Shown here one piece after another: positions 15,465 through 23,367 of a stretch of 44,323 nt of DNA (position 1 is the first letter of the stretch; every line of letters begins with the position of its first letter). Position numbers and translations under genes: made by a program. The stretch comes from an uncultured Acetatifactor sp. (GTDB lineage Bacteria > Bacillota > Clostridia > Lachnospirales > Lachnospiraceae): contig CAJUAP010000025.1 of the NCBI GenBank assembly GCA_910584435.1, positions 1 through 44,323 of the forward strand, given 5' to 3'. Under the pieces are notes generated by a model. That model worked only from the letters and a program-made list of their open reading frames with translations. It did no database searches and was not told where the DNA came from.

Positions 15465-15510
15465 TTTTTCAAAAAACGTCATATGCATTTTGCCTCGTTT
15501 GTATTATAAT
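15465..15510 (+). promoter_or_regulatory. AAACGTCAT-type promoter, site b
   Basis: The plus strand reads TTTTTCAAAAAACGTCAT (CGTCAT at 15477-15482), then 22 nt, then a perfect TATAAT (15505-15510). The position where a -35 box should lie is TATGCA, a poor match. It points at the small exported peptide gene 216 bp downstream. Confidence 0.78.
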
Positions 15511-15527
15511 ACTTTTCAGAAGGAGAT

Positions 15528-15630
15528 TCCGGCGCAGGAAGGACAAGTTATCTCTACAAAGGATAAAACTGTCCTGGAATTCTTCCTTCTCAATTGCGCC
15601 AGGCGGCGAAAATTTGTTACTGATAACAAA
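15528..15630 (+). other. Structured leader of the small peptide gene
   Basis: Between site b and the peptide start there is no other frame of note. GGCGCAGGAAGGAC near 15531 can pair in blocks with GTCC, CTTCCTTCT and TTGCGCC down to about 15601. A perfect TTTGTTA-CTGA-TAACAAA hairpin follows at about 15613-15630. These structures suggest post-transcriptional control. Confidence 0.4.
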
Positions 15631-15725
15631 ACTCCGTGTGCGGAATATTAACCCTTTTATAATTCAATGCCTGGTGCAATTGCTTAAAAATATAAACCCA
15701 CAACAGATAAAGGAGGAATCTCAAC

Positions 15726-15869
15726 ATGAAAAAAACAATTGTATCACTTTCCATTCTCATCGCGCTGCTGATGTCATTATTCCAGCCTTCCGCTGCTCCT
15801 GATGCAGGAAATGGTTCTATCAGCACTTATGATTTAATCCAAAAAGACTATACTCACATCGAAGAATAG
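15726..15869 (+). CDS. Small exported peptide (47 residues), candidate pheromone precursor
   Basis: An ATG preceded by AAAGGAGG encodes 47 residues. The first 24 (MKKTIVSLSILIALLMSLFQ then PSAA) form a basic-hydrophobic signal sequence with a plausible cleavage site at PSA-A. The remaining 23 or so residues are polar and end DYTHIEE. Size and layout match Phr/NprX/PapR-like propeptides. It has its own AAACGTCAT-type promoter with perfect TATAAT and faces, tail to tail, the HTH-TPR regulator gene. The ribosome site, signal peptide and promoter together make a real gene likely; a signalling role is inferred. Confidence 0.75.
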   Translation: MKKTIVSLSILIALLMSLFQPSAAPDAGNGSISTYDLIQKDYTHIEE

Positions 15870-15942
15870 AGCATTTATCTCAGCCGGTTTCCAAAGCTCT
15901 ATCATCACTTCTTTGTCCATTAGGCATCATAAATAACTCTTT

Positions 15943-16012
15943 CATACCGGAATCCGGTACAAATAGTTGCTTAAGCATATGCGCATTCCTAACTTTCCCG
16001 AATTCCGGTATG
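15943..16012. terminator. Long inverted repeat between convergent genes
   Basis: CATACCGGAATCCGG (15943-15957) is complementary at 14 of 15 positions to 15998-16012, with a 40-nt loop. The right arm lies inside the last codons of the regulator gene. It could act as a bidirectional transcription stop or, as an RNA, link the ends of the two convergent transcripts. There is no strong T-run. Confidence 0.45.
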
Positions 16013-17827
16013 TATGTCCTTTCCATATTTCTCTTCATAATACTTCTTTACAACATTGCTATCTTCATCATTTTTATAAAACTGCAGCAGACAGAAACTA
16101 TTCTTCAGGCATTCCTGGCCCAGCAAAGTTTTCTTTCGCGTGCTGCATTTTTCGTACACACAGGCAAGATTTGCTAAAATTGACGCAGCACTGTCCCCTC
16201 TCTGACATTTTAACGCCAGACGAATTCCCCGTAGTGCCACTTCTTCCGATTTCTCCAGGCATCCGTTTGCTTCCAGGCTTCCTGCATAGTTTAAATATAT
16301 CAACATCAATGAATCCACATGATATCGTTCTGCCACCTCGCTGGCCTGAAACCTGTCCAATATCTGCCCCCATAACTCAATGGCCTCATCTATTCTCCCA
16401 CTATGTCTTAACTGCAGCGCAATCTGGTTCAAAATCACACATTCCTGCCTGAAAGGGATACGATATACCGTTCCCTCATAATCCCTCATGGTATAACACA
16501 GAATTCTCTCCGCCTCTCTGACAGCCTCTTCTCCGGCAAGCTGTCCCTGCCTTACCGCAAATATCATTTTATGTGTCTCGATAAACTGCCTGTTGACCGG
16601 AACTGTCATATCCAGCTTTTCTTCCAGTTCTTCCGTCAGCATCATTGCCCCCTGGCTGTCCCCCCATTCCCACCTGACATGTATCTCTCGCACCTTCTCA
16701 TGCAGCTCAAAATCATCCGCCTGTATATAGCCATAATACCTTGTCCTGTCCATCCCCATTCTCTGAAACATCCGGTGAAGCTTCTTCTTATTGGGCTTGC
16801 GCTTACCGCCCTCAATACGTGACAGAGTCTCCCAGCTGCAGATTCCTTCGCTGAGGTTCGCCTGGGACAAACCCTTAGACAACCGCAGCTCCTTTAACAG
16901 CTCCCTGTCCACCACCAATTCTTTCTGCTCACGAACCAGCAGTAAATACAGCATATCCCCCTCTGGTGCTTTCACATCTGCAATCTGATACAGAAAGGCA
17001 ATGGCATATCGGATTTTTCTTACTCTGATCCCCTCTTCTTCTCTGCCCATCTGATCCAGGCATGCCTCCTGCACTTCCAGAAGCTTGTCCACTACGGTCA
17101 ATACACCGTTTTCCGCCAGACATGCCACACCCCGGCTGCAGATATCATATGCCGCATCCCAATCTTCCTCCGTATAACAGGCTTTTCCCAGAATCCATGC
17201 GCACTGCGGATAGACCTTCGCCTTCTCTTCCGCATCCGTACACCATTTCTCCAAACAAGCCATCAATTGTCCCAGCTGCTTTCTCACACTGCCCGTCTCT
17301 CCCATGCCCAGCTGCAGTGCACACAGAAACAGAAATATCCTCACTTCCTGCGTGCACAGGCGGCAGTCTGCAGAGAATCCATCCCTCCACAAGGGAGCTG
17401 TAATTTCCAAAGCACCCACCAGCCCTTTCTCACAGGCTTCCTCGTCCCCTTTCGCCATATAGCAGTACAACGCCTCCATCCACATCCTGTACTGCCTGTG
17501 CAATGGCATACTGCTGTCCGGATGCAGCGCATATTCCTCCAACAGCAGCTCCACCAATTCATAATCCCTGTCACTGAATCCCTCTGTCATCATAGCCCGT
17601 AATATCATCAGCTTGTATTCACCTTCCGATATTGTCAGCTCAAGCTTATCCACGGATTTACCTAGCCGCTGGAACAAACCTTCCAGCAGAAAAACATCCA
17701 TTTCCATCACGCCGTTCTCAAGCCGTGACATCTCCACAGGTGTCGCCAGCCCCTGCCCCAATTGGGTCTGCGATATCCCCATTTCTTCCCGCAGTTTACA
17801 AAGTATATTCCCCACATTTTGAATCAT
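15989..17827 (-). CDS. Double HTH (XRE)-TPR regulator, RRNPP-like
   Basis: The 612-residue cytoplasmic protein has the same layout twice. HTH 1 (about 4-56) contains LCKLREEMGISQTQLG and VEMSRLENG. TPR-like helical pairs follow (about 65-300). HTH 2 (about 308-358) contains LLKELRLSKGLSQANLSEG and WETLSRIEGGKRKP, and a second TPR block fills about 360-600. XRE-plus-TPR proteins are peptide-sensing regulators (PlcR, Rgg, AimR types). The ATG at 17827 follows AGGGGG; the upstream ten residues are excluded. It is the only regulator among the AAACGTCAT promoters and lies next to the exported peptide, so I infer it reads that peptide and controls those promoters, including its own. Confidence 0.85.
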   Translation of the reverse strand: MIQNVGNILCKLREEMGISQTQLGQGLATPVEMSRLENGVMEMDVFLLEGLFQRLGKSVDKLELTISEGEYKLMILRAMMTEGFSDRDYELVELLLEEYALHPDSSMPLHRQYRMWMEALYCYMAKGDEEACEKGLVGALEITAPLWRDGFSADCRLCTQEVRIFLFLCALQLGMGETGSVRKQLGQLMACLEKWCTDAEEKAKVYPQCAWILGKACYTEEDWDAAYDICSRGVACLAENGVLTVVDKLLEVQEACLDQMGREEEGIRVRKIRYAIAFLYQIADVKAPEGDMLYLLLVREQKELVVDRELLKELRLSKGLSQANLSEGICSWETLSRIEGGKRKPNKKKLHRMFQRMGMDRTRYYGYIQADDFELHEKVREIHVRWEWGDSQGAMMLTEELEEKLDMTVPVNRQFIETHKMIFAVRQGQLAGEEAVREAERILCYTMRDYEGTVYRIPFRQECVILNQIALQLRHSGRIDEAIELWGQILDRFQASEVAERYHVDSLMLIYLNYAGSLEANGCLEKSEEVALRGIRLALKCQRGDSAASILANLACVYEKCSTRKKTLLGQECLKNSFCLLQFYKNDEDSNVVKKYYEEKYGKDIHTGIRES

Positions 17828-17982
17828 TTCCATTCCCCCTGAGTCCAAACCGCTCAATCAAGTTACCCTCATTTACACTTATACCTCTGCTTCTAACATT
17901 TTCAGACATCTTCATATATATACCACTCTCATATACGAACCACTCCCACATTCTATCCATACACATATGACTATCTGTCTTG

Positions 17983-18011
17983 ATTATACTAAATGCACTA
18001 CCCCATTACAA
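17983..18011 (-). promoter_or_regulatory. Sigma-A promoter of the HTH-TPR regulator
   Basis: The minus strand has TTGTAA (18006-18011), a 17-bp spacer and a perfect TATAAT (17983-17988). The AAACGTCAT element of site c lies 28 bp upstream of the -35 box. Confidence 0.65.
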
Positions 18012-18039
18012 GCGCATACAGAGCATTTTCGACATTTTT

Positions 18040-18057
18040 ATGACGTTTTCAACAAAT
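18040..18057 (-). promoter_or_regulatory. AAACGTCAT element, site c (regulator gene)
   Basis: In gene direction the sequence is ATTTGTTGAAAACGTCAT (CGTCAT at 18040-18045). At the 22-nt position only ATGCGC is found, so this copy lacks the fixed -10 box. It lies instead upstream of a conventional promoter, which fits autoregulation. Confidence 0.55.
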
Positions 18058-18132
18058 GATTCATGATGGTGCCCACGCTCTGCTTCAGGATTACTATGGC
18101 CCTGCTTTCACAGCATGCATCTGCGCATATAT

Positions 18133-18167
18133 AAAAACAGGCCCCTGGATTCCACCAAAAAGCCTGT
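18133..18167 (-). terminator. Terminator of the shortened membrane gene
   Basis: ACAGGC (18137-18142) pairs with GCCTGT (18162-18167), and the minus-strand 3' side continues into TTTTT. It lies 30 bp after the stop at 18199. Confidence 0.65.
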
Positions 18168-18198
18168 CTTCATTATCATTTTATTATCCATTGAACCT

Positions 18199-18480
18199 TT
18201 ACTGCCTCTCAGCTCCGGCATTTTCATTCTCCCGATGCCATGGTATCCTGTAAATCCTTCTTAAGATAAGAAAATACAATATAGGAACAGAATATGGAAG
18301 CAGCTCATAACACACTGCTTCTGTGACGGTGAATTCAATTTTCAGAATCACTTCCACCACAAAAAGACTCCCTGCCATCAAAGCTATGACTAAATTGCCA
18401 ATCCCACTCAGAATTCTATAATTTCTCCTTGCCGCCTCCTCCTGCGGAAAATTTACAAGGAAATAATTTCTCTGAAACAT
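18199..18480 (-). CDS. Shortened paralogue of the 13844-14203 membrane protein
   Basis: The 93-residue product aligns with the C-terminal two thirds of the membrane protein at 13844-14203. Shared blocks are YRIL(S/R)GIG, ELLPYSVPILYFLIL versus LLLPYAVPLLYILVL, and RIPWH versus KLPWD. The first transmembrane helix is missing. The well-spaced GGAGG-TTAGC-ATG upstream, similar to that of the full-length gene, is in another frame and gives only 13 codons (MKIRKCFREIISL), so an internal deletion has probably shifted the start. It still has a complete AAACGTCAT promoter (site e). It may be a decaying duplicate or a short functional form. Confidence 0.6.
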   Translation of the reverse strand: MFQRNYFLVNFPQEEAARRNYRILSGIGNLVIALMAGSLFVVEVILKIEFTVTEAVCYELLPYSVPILYFLILRRIYRIPWHRENENAGAERQ

Positions 18481-18650
18481 TTTCTGATTTTCATGCTAAC
18501 CTCCACACTTTCTAACACTTTGGCACTATATCCGCTGCCTGTTTCCGCTGTATGCAAACCTTAACTGCCACAGCAATAGTACTATATTCTCATTATAAGA
18601 TTCTACTCCTTTCTATTTACTCCTATTCCACGTCACTTGTCCTTTTGGAC

Positions 18651-18696
18651 ATCATACCATCTTTATCAACACATTAACATGACGTTTATTGAAAAC
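18651..18696 (-). promoter_or_regulatory. AAACGTCAT-type promoter, site e
   Basis: In gene direction GTTTTCAATAAACGTCAT (CGTCAT at 18679-18684), 22 nt, then TATGAT (18651-18656). The rest of 18481-18827 shows no gene and no clear terminator for the permease gene ending at 18828. Confidence 0.75.
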
Positions 18697-18827
18697 TTTT
18701 AAGCAGCCGCCGGAATTTGTCAACCTGTTTCATCCAAGTATATAGCTGGCAGTCTTTCGTTATACGTTTAAACCGAAAAATGTTTTCGTTCATGAGTATA
18801 CATTACGGCATGTGCATTTCAGATTCG

Positions 18828-21080
18828 TTATGGCTTATGCCGAATCACTGATACCGCTGCTTCCGTAATCAAAACCTGCATCATCAAAAGGAGCATCCCC
18901 ATCCCTAATCCCTGCCAGGGAAACTGCCAGTTGATTCTATATTCCATAAAATAAACCTGGTACACTCCATAATAACAGATCATCCCTGCCGGAAACCCTG
19001 TCAGAACAGCAGCTGACGCTTGGAACAGCAATTCCCAATACCTCATCTTACGTATCTCTTCCGGCCTCATTCCAATGGAGGAAAGCACTGTATATTCCCT
19101 CTTTCTGGCCATATCTGCCGACCAGCTTACCGTGAAATTCCCACAGACAGCAGCCGCAGATAACAGTACAATACATACACCTCCTAAGTACTGCCATCCT
19201 GCAGCACTTGCCCTTTCCCTTCTCAGACTTTCATCAAAATTCCATATAATCCCGGCCGCTTCCTTCTGCCCGTCAATACATTCTCTGCTGATCCGCTCTG
19301 TCTCATATGCATCTTCGCATATCCCCCGCAGGGATACATGATGTATGCCAGGCTCTCTGTCCGGCTGCGCTGCCTCCAGCTGCAGAAACACCTCTTCATC
19401 CACCACCACAACCATTCGGGCTGCCGGCTCTGTCTTCCTATAAAGCGGCGCCTCTTCATCCACCCCCGCAATTCGTATCTCAGCCACCGCCCGGCCATTC
19501 CCTTCTTCATTCCGGCTGCTGTACACAGAAACTTTATCACCCGCCTTGATTTCAAAAGGCTTCCCCTGATATAAATTACCCTCGGAATCCGACCATCTCC
19601 GGTTTTCATTCACAAATATCCCCTGTATACCATCCACAGAGTCGAGAGCAATACCATTCTCAGTGCAGAGTTCCTCCCATAAAACCTCATCCGCGCCCAC
19701 AAGCAGTATATCCGGCAGCATGCCGCCCCTCAGCAGACCGGAAGCCTCTGCCTCCTGGGAAAGCGGCCAGGGCGGCTGCAGTTCAAACCTTGCAGTCCTG
19801 ATTGCCTTCAATTCCTCTTCCACAGAAATAATAATTTGCTCTGCCAGTTCATCTACCTTTTCCAGACTGTCACTATATAATTCAACGGAAATATTATAAT
19901 CAAGTCCGGTATTCGTCATTTCCATAGCCTGCAATGAAAATCTGCCCACTCCATTCACCATAAAACATAACGCGAACGTAACCGACAGCATCAGAACAAT
20001 CGGCCGGAACCGCCGTCTGAACCTTCCGTGGGACTTATACGCCAGCCAAGCCTCCACCCATGCCCCCTTGAACGGCAGCCCCTTCCCTTCGCCATAAAAA
20101 TCCCATCCGCCGGATTTCCCTGCCTGATACCTTTTTTCCGCCGGATGCCCTTTCCCGGTTTGGAAGAATTCATCCATAATGAACATCTCTTCCCCGGCAA
20201 GAAGCCTCATAGGGCTGATGACAGCAGCTCTCCTTGCAGGCAGCATCCCGGAGAGCAGGATAATCCCTGCTGCGGAAAGCGTCAGAGCAGCACCAAACGT
20301 AAGAGAAAGCACCGGCTGTACCGATGGATACCCCAATGCATTACACAGCGCATCAAACTGTGCCTTTCCCACGCAAAAAAGAGCATTCCCACACAGCAGC
20401 CCGCCTGGAATACCCAATCCAATATAAAATGCGCTTTCCAACAGCACAATCCCTTTTATCTGACCACCGTCCGCCCCTATACTGGCAAACAGTGCAAATT
20501 CCCTCTCCCTCTGAGATGCCGAGACGCCGAATACCGCTGCCAACGTCACGACAGAGAACCCGGCTATGACGGAAAATGATATAAAAAAGACCAGAAGAAA
20601 AGAATACAATCCGTTTTCCCGGTTCAAATCACCATAAGAGGCAAGCAAATCAAGGTTATGTGTATGCCCCATCATCAGGACAGCTTTATTTTCGGCATGA
20701 TATTGTTCAGCAAATTTATCAAATATCCCATTCATCTTTTTTGAGGTAAAAATGCCGGGGGATGCCACCGTCAGAAACAGGCGTAACTCTCCCCCTTCTT
20801 CCTCCAGAACCACATCCGAAAACCAGTCGTCCTCCTTCAGCGTTTCTGCCATCCGTTCCAATATGATCCTGGAATCGGCCTCCGCCGGAACATAATAGCA
20901 GAAATGATACTTCCCCACTGTCTCTATGGCATTTTCCCGAAGCATCTTCTCGAACCCGGACGCAAAACAAAACAGTACCGAAAGCATTCCCAGAAGCAGG
21001 ATTGTCACTGCCAGCGTAAGTCCAGTCTGCACTCCATGCTGTTTTAAATGCCGGAATGCGGAACGGCATAATAATCCCAT
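18828..21080 (-). CDS. FtsX/MacB-type ABC transporter permease
   Basis: The 750-residue membrane protein has an N-terminal helix, an extracytoplasmic domain, and a three-helix FtsX block with QREREFALFASIGADGGQIK (about 190-290). A second large extracytoplasmic domain follows, then a C-terminal FtsX block with KREYTVLSSIGMRPEEI. The duplicated FtsX layout is that of type VII transporters and BceB-like permeases for peptide efflux, resistance or lipoprotein handling. The ATG follows AAGGAGAG and is 17 bp after its ATPase gene. It is the last gene of the ABC operon. Confidence 0.88.
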   Translation of the reverse strand: MGLLCRSAFRHLKQHGVQTGLTLAVTILLLGMLSVLFCFASGFEKMLRENAIETVGKYHFCYYVPAEADSRIILERMAETLKEDDWFSDVVLEEEGGELRLFLTVASPGIFTSKKMNGIFDKFAEQYHAENKAVLMMGHTHNLDLLASYGDLNRENGLYSFLLVFFISFSVIAGFSVVTLAAVFGVSASQREREFALFASIGADGGQIKGIVLLESAFYIGLGIPGGLLCGNALFCVGKAQFDALCNALGYPSVQPVLSLTFGAALTLSAAGIILLSGMLPARRAAVISPMRLLAGEEMFIMDEFFQTGKGHPAEKRYQAGKSGGWDFYGEGKGLPFKGAWVEAWLAYKSHGRFRRRFRPIVLMLSVTFALCFMVNGVGRFSLQAMEMTNTGLDYNISVELYSDSLEKVDELAEQIIISVEEELKAIRTARFELQPPWPLSQEAEASGLLRGGMLPDILLVGADEVLWEELCTENGIALDSVDGIQGIFVNENRRWSDSEGNLYQGKPFEIKAGDKVSVYSSRNEEGNGRAVAEIRIAGVDEEAPLYRKTEPAARMVVVVDEEVFLQLEAAQPDREPGIHHVSLRGICEDAYETERISRECIDGQKEAAGIIWNFDESLRRERASAAGWQYLGGVCIVLLSAAAVCGNFTVSWSADMARKREYTVLSSIGMRPEEIRKMRYWELLFQASAAVLTGFPAGMICYYGVYQVYFMEYRINWQFPWQGLGMGMLLLMMQVLITEAAVSVIRHKP

Positions 21081-21097
21081 ATCTCTCTCCTTGTAAC

Positions 21098-21772
21098 CTA
21101 TGGCAGAGCCTTATCCGCTGCCACTCTGCCATCGCTGATGCAGATCTGCCTTTTCGCCATTCCCCCTGCCTTGGGGTCATAGGTCACCAGAACCACCGTC
21201 TGCCCAAACTCCCTGTTGGCCTGGCACAGAAGCGCAAGCACCTCCTCCGTATTTTTACTGTCCAGATTCCCTGTGGGTTCATCCGCCAGAAGAACTGAGG
21301 GCCTTGCCAGAAGAACGCGCCCAATGGCAGTTCTCTGCTGCTGTCCGCCGGAGAGCTGCCCCGGCAGATGCCTTCTCCTGTCCTTCAGCTGCAGCACTTC
21401 CAGCAGCGTGTCCACTTTCTCTTTTTCAATCGGCCGTCTGTCCAGCATCAGGGGCAGTATCATATTCTCTTCCACCGTCAATGTAGGAACCAGGTTATAT
21501 GTCTGATAAATCATGCCAATGCTGCGCCTTCTGAGCACAGCCAGTTCGGAGGGCTTCAGCCTGTGGATGTCTACCCCGTCTATCCATACGCTGCCGGACG
21601 TGGGCGTATCCACTCCTGCAATCAAATGCAGCAGAGTTGATTTCCCTGAGCCGGAGCTTCCCATAATTGCAAGGAACTCACCGTCCCCAATCGTAAGGTC
21701 AATACCATCCAGCGCTTTGATTCTGCCCCCTCCTGTATTGTAGATTTTCTTCAGGTTTCTGGCCTCTACCAT
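21098..21772 (-). CDS. MacB/LolD-type ABC transporter ATPase with altered H-loop
   Basis: The 224-residue ATPase has Walker A GSSGSGKST (38-46), Q-loop YQTYNLVP (89-96), signature LSGGQQQR (140-147) and Walker B LLADEPTGNL (161-170). The H-loop reads VTYDP, with Tyr198 (codon TAT at 21179-21181) where the family has His in VTHDP. That histidine normally contacts ATP gamma-phosphate, so hydrolysis may be weakened. The ATG follows CAGGAGGACAGTT. It pairs with the FtsX permease directly downstream. Confidence 0.92.
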   Translation of the reverse strand: MVEARNLKKIYNTGGGRIKALDGIDLTIGDGEFLAIMGSSGSGKSTLLHLIAGVDTPTSGSVWIDGVDIHRLKPSELAVLRRRSIGMIYQTYNLVPTLTVEENMILPLMLDRRPIEKEKVDTLLEVLQLKDRRRHLPGQLSGGQQQRTAIGRVLLARPSVLLADEPTGNLDSKNTEEVLALLCQANREFGQTVVLVTYDPKAGGMAKRQICISDGRVAADKALP

Positions 21773-21848
21773 AACTGTCCTCCTGGATTCGGATGCTTAC
21801 CCTTAAACTTGACTATTTATACTATGTAGAAACAAACTTCTGTGAAAA

Positions 21849-22061
21849 TTATATTTGATTTCCGCTTTCGCTTACTCTCACGGTTACAGAATAATCCAAT
21901 GTAAATCCAACAGCACTTGTCATATTAAATGAATAAGTAACCGTTGCATAATTATTAAAGATTCCCGCATACTTCCCATGCCCCGTTTCGACCTTTTCAT
22001 TGGACATTGTCTGCAAGGCCGGAATATAATCACAAGATTTTACTGCAGCTTCCGCCGTCAC
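21849..22061 (-). pseudogene. Probable 5'-truncated remnant of a small secreted protein gene
   Basis: The frame of 70 codons from a GTG overlapping the previous stop codon encodes a soluble beta-rich segment (SSGWVTAEAA upstream of and across the start, then GHGKYAGIFNNYATVTYSFN and FTLDYSVTVRV). The in-frame sequence upstream of the GTG is still protein-like for about ten codons before a stop. No signal peptide is present although the composition resembles small secreted proteins of this locus. I read it as the C-terminal part of such a gene, joined to the tail of the 222-residue gene by a deletion. It could alternatively be translated by coupling. Confidence 0.45.
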
Positions 22062-22726
22062 CCACCCACTGGATACAATGATATCATCTCACCCTTCAAC
22101 TGCTCCATCATCCGCAATGCCTCTTCTGATGCCGCCAAAAATTCATTATCCTTTACATCCCTGTAAGAAACATAAGTGGTTTCACCCCGTACCGGTATTA
22201 CCACATTTTCATGCTCCTCATAGGAAAATACCGGCGCAATGAGGAAATCGTCATACAGCTTTACGGATCGAACCCCCGTTTCAAAATCCTCACATACCGC
22301 TTCTGCAAACACCAGATATTCCGTTCCGGCTGCCATCACATTCACGAAGCCTCTCTCAATAGAATCCACACTGCTGTCTAAGACCAGCTGCCAATGCTGT
22401 GAAAAAAGATATATCTCTTCCCCTGTTTCCAGTCCGCTTCCTGCATACACCTGCCGGATCACCGCTTTCTGCCTGTCAGCCTGAAACAAATGCTCGATTT
22501 CTCCGGTTACTTCTACTCTTAAAATAATCGATGCCTCCGGAAGCCTCTGCCCCATCACGGCACACACATTTTCCGCCATACTGTCTGCCAATTCGGCAAC
22601 CTGCACCTGCGACAGGTAGTTATCCTGTTTTACCAAATCCGTATATGTCTGCCTTTTCGCCATGCCAAACGCCATAGCTGCCAAATATACCCCGGCAGTC
22701 AGCACAAATAGCAGCTTCCGTCTCAT
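22058..22726 (-). CDS. Membrane-anchored extracytoplasmic protein of the ABC operon
   Basis: The 222-residue protein has one N-terminal hydrophobic anchor (about 5-22, LLFVLTAGVYLAAMAFGMA) and then a soluble domain expected outside the cell. I did not recognise the domain. Its ATG overlaps the stop of the upstream ATPase (ATGA), so it belongs to the same transcription and translation unit and may be an accessory or substrate-binding part of the transporter. Its last residues (PVGG) abut the truncated remnant downstream, so the C-terminus may not be original. Confidence 0.75.
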   Translation of the reverse strand: MRRKLLFVLTAGVYLAAMAFGMAKRQTYTDLVKQDNYLSQVQVAELADSMAENVCAVMGQRLPEASIILRVEVTGEIEHLFQADRQKAVIRQVYAGSGLETGEEIYLFSQHWQLVLDSSVDSIERGFVNVMAAGTEYLVFAEAVCEDFETGVRSVKLYDDFLIAPVFSYEEHENVVIPVRGETTYVSYRDVKDNEFLAASEEALRMMEQLKGEMISLYPVGG

Positions 22727-23367
22727 AAAGCCATCCCCTGCCTTTCTATCCGGCCGTTTTCCACCCGATACAATTCATCAGCCAGAACACGGATATCCTC
22801 TTTATTGTGGCTTGCCACCAGAATTAATGCCCCTCTTTCCTTTTCCTCCAAAATAACTCTCCTGATTTCCTCTACCCCCGTTTCATCAAGAGCGTTCGTA
22901 GGCTCGTCCAGCATAATCACCCCCGGCTTTTCCATAATTGCCTGTGCAATCCCAAGACGCTGTTTCATTCCAAGAGAATATTTGCCGTATACCCTTTTAT
23001 CGTATGGATTCAATCCAACACGAACAATGGCCCGGACAATGTCCTCCTGTCTGGCTCTCTTTGTCAGGCCCGCAAGATAAGTGAGATTCTGTATTCCGGT
23101 CAGGTCGGGATACAAGCCTGCATTTTCTATAAGAATTCCTAGGCCGGGCAATACCGAGAAATCCTTGTGCAGTACTTTCCCTCCCCACACAATCGTGCCC
23201 GAATCTATTCTCATCAGTCCAGATAACGCCCGGAACAGCATTGTTTTCCCCGATCCGTTTTTACCTGCAAATCCGTAAATTTCTCCGCTTTTTAAGCTAA
23301 GACTAACATCGGAAAGTATCGCTTTTCCCCGTATGGATTTATTGATATGATTTACCGCCAATTCCAT
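22723..23367 (-). CDS. ABC-2-type (NatA/CcmA-like) transporter ATPase
   Basis: The 214-residue ATPase has Walker A GKNGSGKT (35-42), signature YSLGMKQR, Walker B VIMLDEPTNAL and an intact H-loop ASHNKED. It belongs to the exporter subfamily that works with separate ABC-2 permeases, as in bacteriocin immunity and NatAB-like systems. Its ATG directly follows the stop codon of the permease gene, with GGAGG inside that gene. Confidence 0.9.
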   Translation of the reverse strand: MELAVNHINKSIRGKAILSDVSLSLKSGEIYGFAGKNGSGKTMLFRALSGLMRIDSGTIVWGGKVLHKDFSVLPGLGILIENAGLYPDLTGIQNLTYLAGLTKRARQEDIVRAIVRVGLNPYDKRVYGKYSLGMKQRLGIAQAIMEKPGVIMLDEPTNALDETGVEEIRRVILEEKERGALILVASHNKEDIRVLADELYRVENGRIERQGMAL

